Notes under the pieces: generated by a model
Told to the model about the DNA's origin: nothing
Databases searched by the model: none
What the model saw: the letters and a program-made list of their open reading frames with translations, nothing else
Shown: positions 40,895 to 41,426 of the stretch, piece after piece
Layout: each line of letters opens with the position of its first letter
Position numbering within the stretch: the stretch's first letter is position 1
Source of the DNA: Halonatronomonas sp051745085
GTDB lineage: Bacteria > Bacillota > Halanaerobiia > Halanaerobiales > Halarsenatibacteraceae
NCBI GenBank assembly: GCA_051745085.1
Contig: JBNJDR010000016.1
Coordinates: 1 to 41,426 of the forward strand
Direction of reading: 5' to 3'
DNA: 41,426 nt
Program-made: the position numbers and the translations under genes

Positions 40895-41426
40895 ATGATT
40901 TTTGGGATATTTATAATTTTAAGTATAGGTTTTTTGGCCGGTAAGGTGGCAGCCTGGTTTAAATTACCAGAATTAATTGGAATGCTAGCAACCGGCATGA
41001 TAATTGGGCCATATGTTTTGGATATTCTTCCAAATGAAATTTTACAAATCTCTGCTGAAATAAGAATCCTTGTTTTATTAATAATTTTGTTTAAAGCGGG
41101 CCTGGGCTTAGATAGGGCTAAGTTAGAAGATGAAAGAACAACAGCTATAAAACTAGGATTCCTTCCAGCTACATTGGAGATGGTTGTAATAACAGCTGCA
41201 GCCAGATATTTATTGGGCTGGAGTTGGGTCATGGCAGCGTTGCTTGGTTGGATAATTTGTGCTGCTTCTCCAGCTGTAATAGTTCCCATGATGCTAAAAC
41301 TCAAATCACAAGGTTGGGGGGCAGATAAAGGGGTTCCTGATCTTGTTCTAGCTGGGGGTACTTTAAGTGATGTTTTAGCGGTTACAATGTTTGGTATCTT
41401 TTTAACCCTGGCTCAAGATCCTGAGC
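40895..41426 (+). CDS. CPA-type cation:proton antiporter, fluoride-switch controlled (partial, 3' end outside window)
   Basis: Inner-membrane antiporter; 177 residues are visible before the window ends. The start is typical of the CPA/NhaP-KefB superfamily: short helix, KLPELIGMLATGMIIGP near residue 24, then ILFKAGLGLD near 69. The CAASPAVIVPMM segment near 124 precedes a polar loop. ATG follows TAGGAGGA. Cation:proton antiporters are among the families known to lie under fluoride riboswitches, so I infer a role in fluoride resistance, either by exporting fluoride or by correcting ion balance. The ion-binding Asp region expected further on is beyond the window. Confidence 0.88.
   Translation, partial: MIFGIFIILSIGFLAGKVAAWFKLPELIGMLATGMIIGPYVLDILPNEILQISAEIRILVLLIILFKAGLGLDRAKLEDERTTAIKLGFLPATLEMVVITAAARYLLGWSWVMAALLGWIICAASPAVIVPMMLKLKSQGWGADKGVPDLVLAGGTLSDVLAVTMFGIFLTLAQDPE

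Noticed and set aside
40879..41304. Minus-strand open frame of 141 codons over the antiporter
   Set aside because: Antisense shadow; the plus-strand frame is a recognisable antiporter with ribosome site and riboswitch.
1..41426. tRNA, rRNA, CRISPR, transposase or phage genes
   Set aside because: I looked through all intergenic gaps and recognised no tRNA arms, repeat-spacer pattern, terminal inverted repeats or mobile-element proteins.

Overview
The window looks like chromosomal sequence from an anaerobic, low-to-mid G+C Firmicute of the Halanaerobiales type. Several genes fit a diderm (two-membrane) Firmicute. A small secreted protein ends like an outer-membrane beta-barrel. A sugar-type ABC binding protein has a plain cleavable signal peptide instead of a lipobox. 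A tungsten aldehyde:ferredoxin oxidoreductase and a complete glycogen gene set fit a fermentative anaerobe. The taxonomic call is inference; there is no rRNA gene or other direct marker.

Layout. 1-2.2 kb: aldehyde:ferredoxin oxidoreductase with a MoaD/ThiS-like small protein. 2.2-6 kb: a Dps-like (thioferritin-type) protein facing a SulP transporter, then a CCA-adding enzyme on the minus strand. 6.1-9.3 kb: a lipase-like hydrolase, a DUF4359 protein, a broken DUF2225 gene and a phosphohexomutase. 9.4-12.1 kb: larE-larB-larC for the nickel-pincer cofactor, with larC split over two frames at a run of nine A. 12.2-15.1 kb: an unknown membrane protein, a P1-family peptidase, a YVTN beta-propeller and an orphan HigA-like regulator. 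15.2-17.5 kb: HD-GYP protein, LiaF-like membrane protein and a divergent peptide deformylase. 17.6-20.8 kb (minus): an ABC importer of the UgpB/A/E type without an ATPase gene. 20.9-26.6 kb: methyltransferase, AbrB-like protein, a membrane-anchored subtilisin, the barrel protein, a class B PBP and a DJ-1/PfpI protein.

26.7-36.6 kb is a glycogen island: glgP (minus), a type I pullulanase (plus), glgB-glgC-glgD (one minus-strand operon) and glgA (plus). Together they make ADP-glucose, polymerise, branch, debranch and phosphorolyse the polymer. The glycogen synthase carries an unexpected C-terminal ComEA-type helix-hairpin-helix domain.

36.6-41.4 kb: an Asp23/Gls24 protein, an anchored alpha/beta hydrolase overlapping a PfkB-type sugar kinase, an ECF S component and a solitary dihydrolipoyl dehydrogenase. 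The window ends with a convincing fluoride riboswitch and terminator in front of a CPA-type cation:proton antiporter that runs off the edge.

I saw no tRNA, rRNA, insertion sequence, phage gene or CRISPR array. No gene-free stretch exceeds about 225 bases. The items most worth following are the GlgA-HhH fusion, the fluoride switch-antiporter pair, the larC frameshift and the subtilisin with a large cytoplasmic tail.
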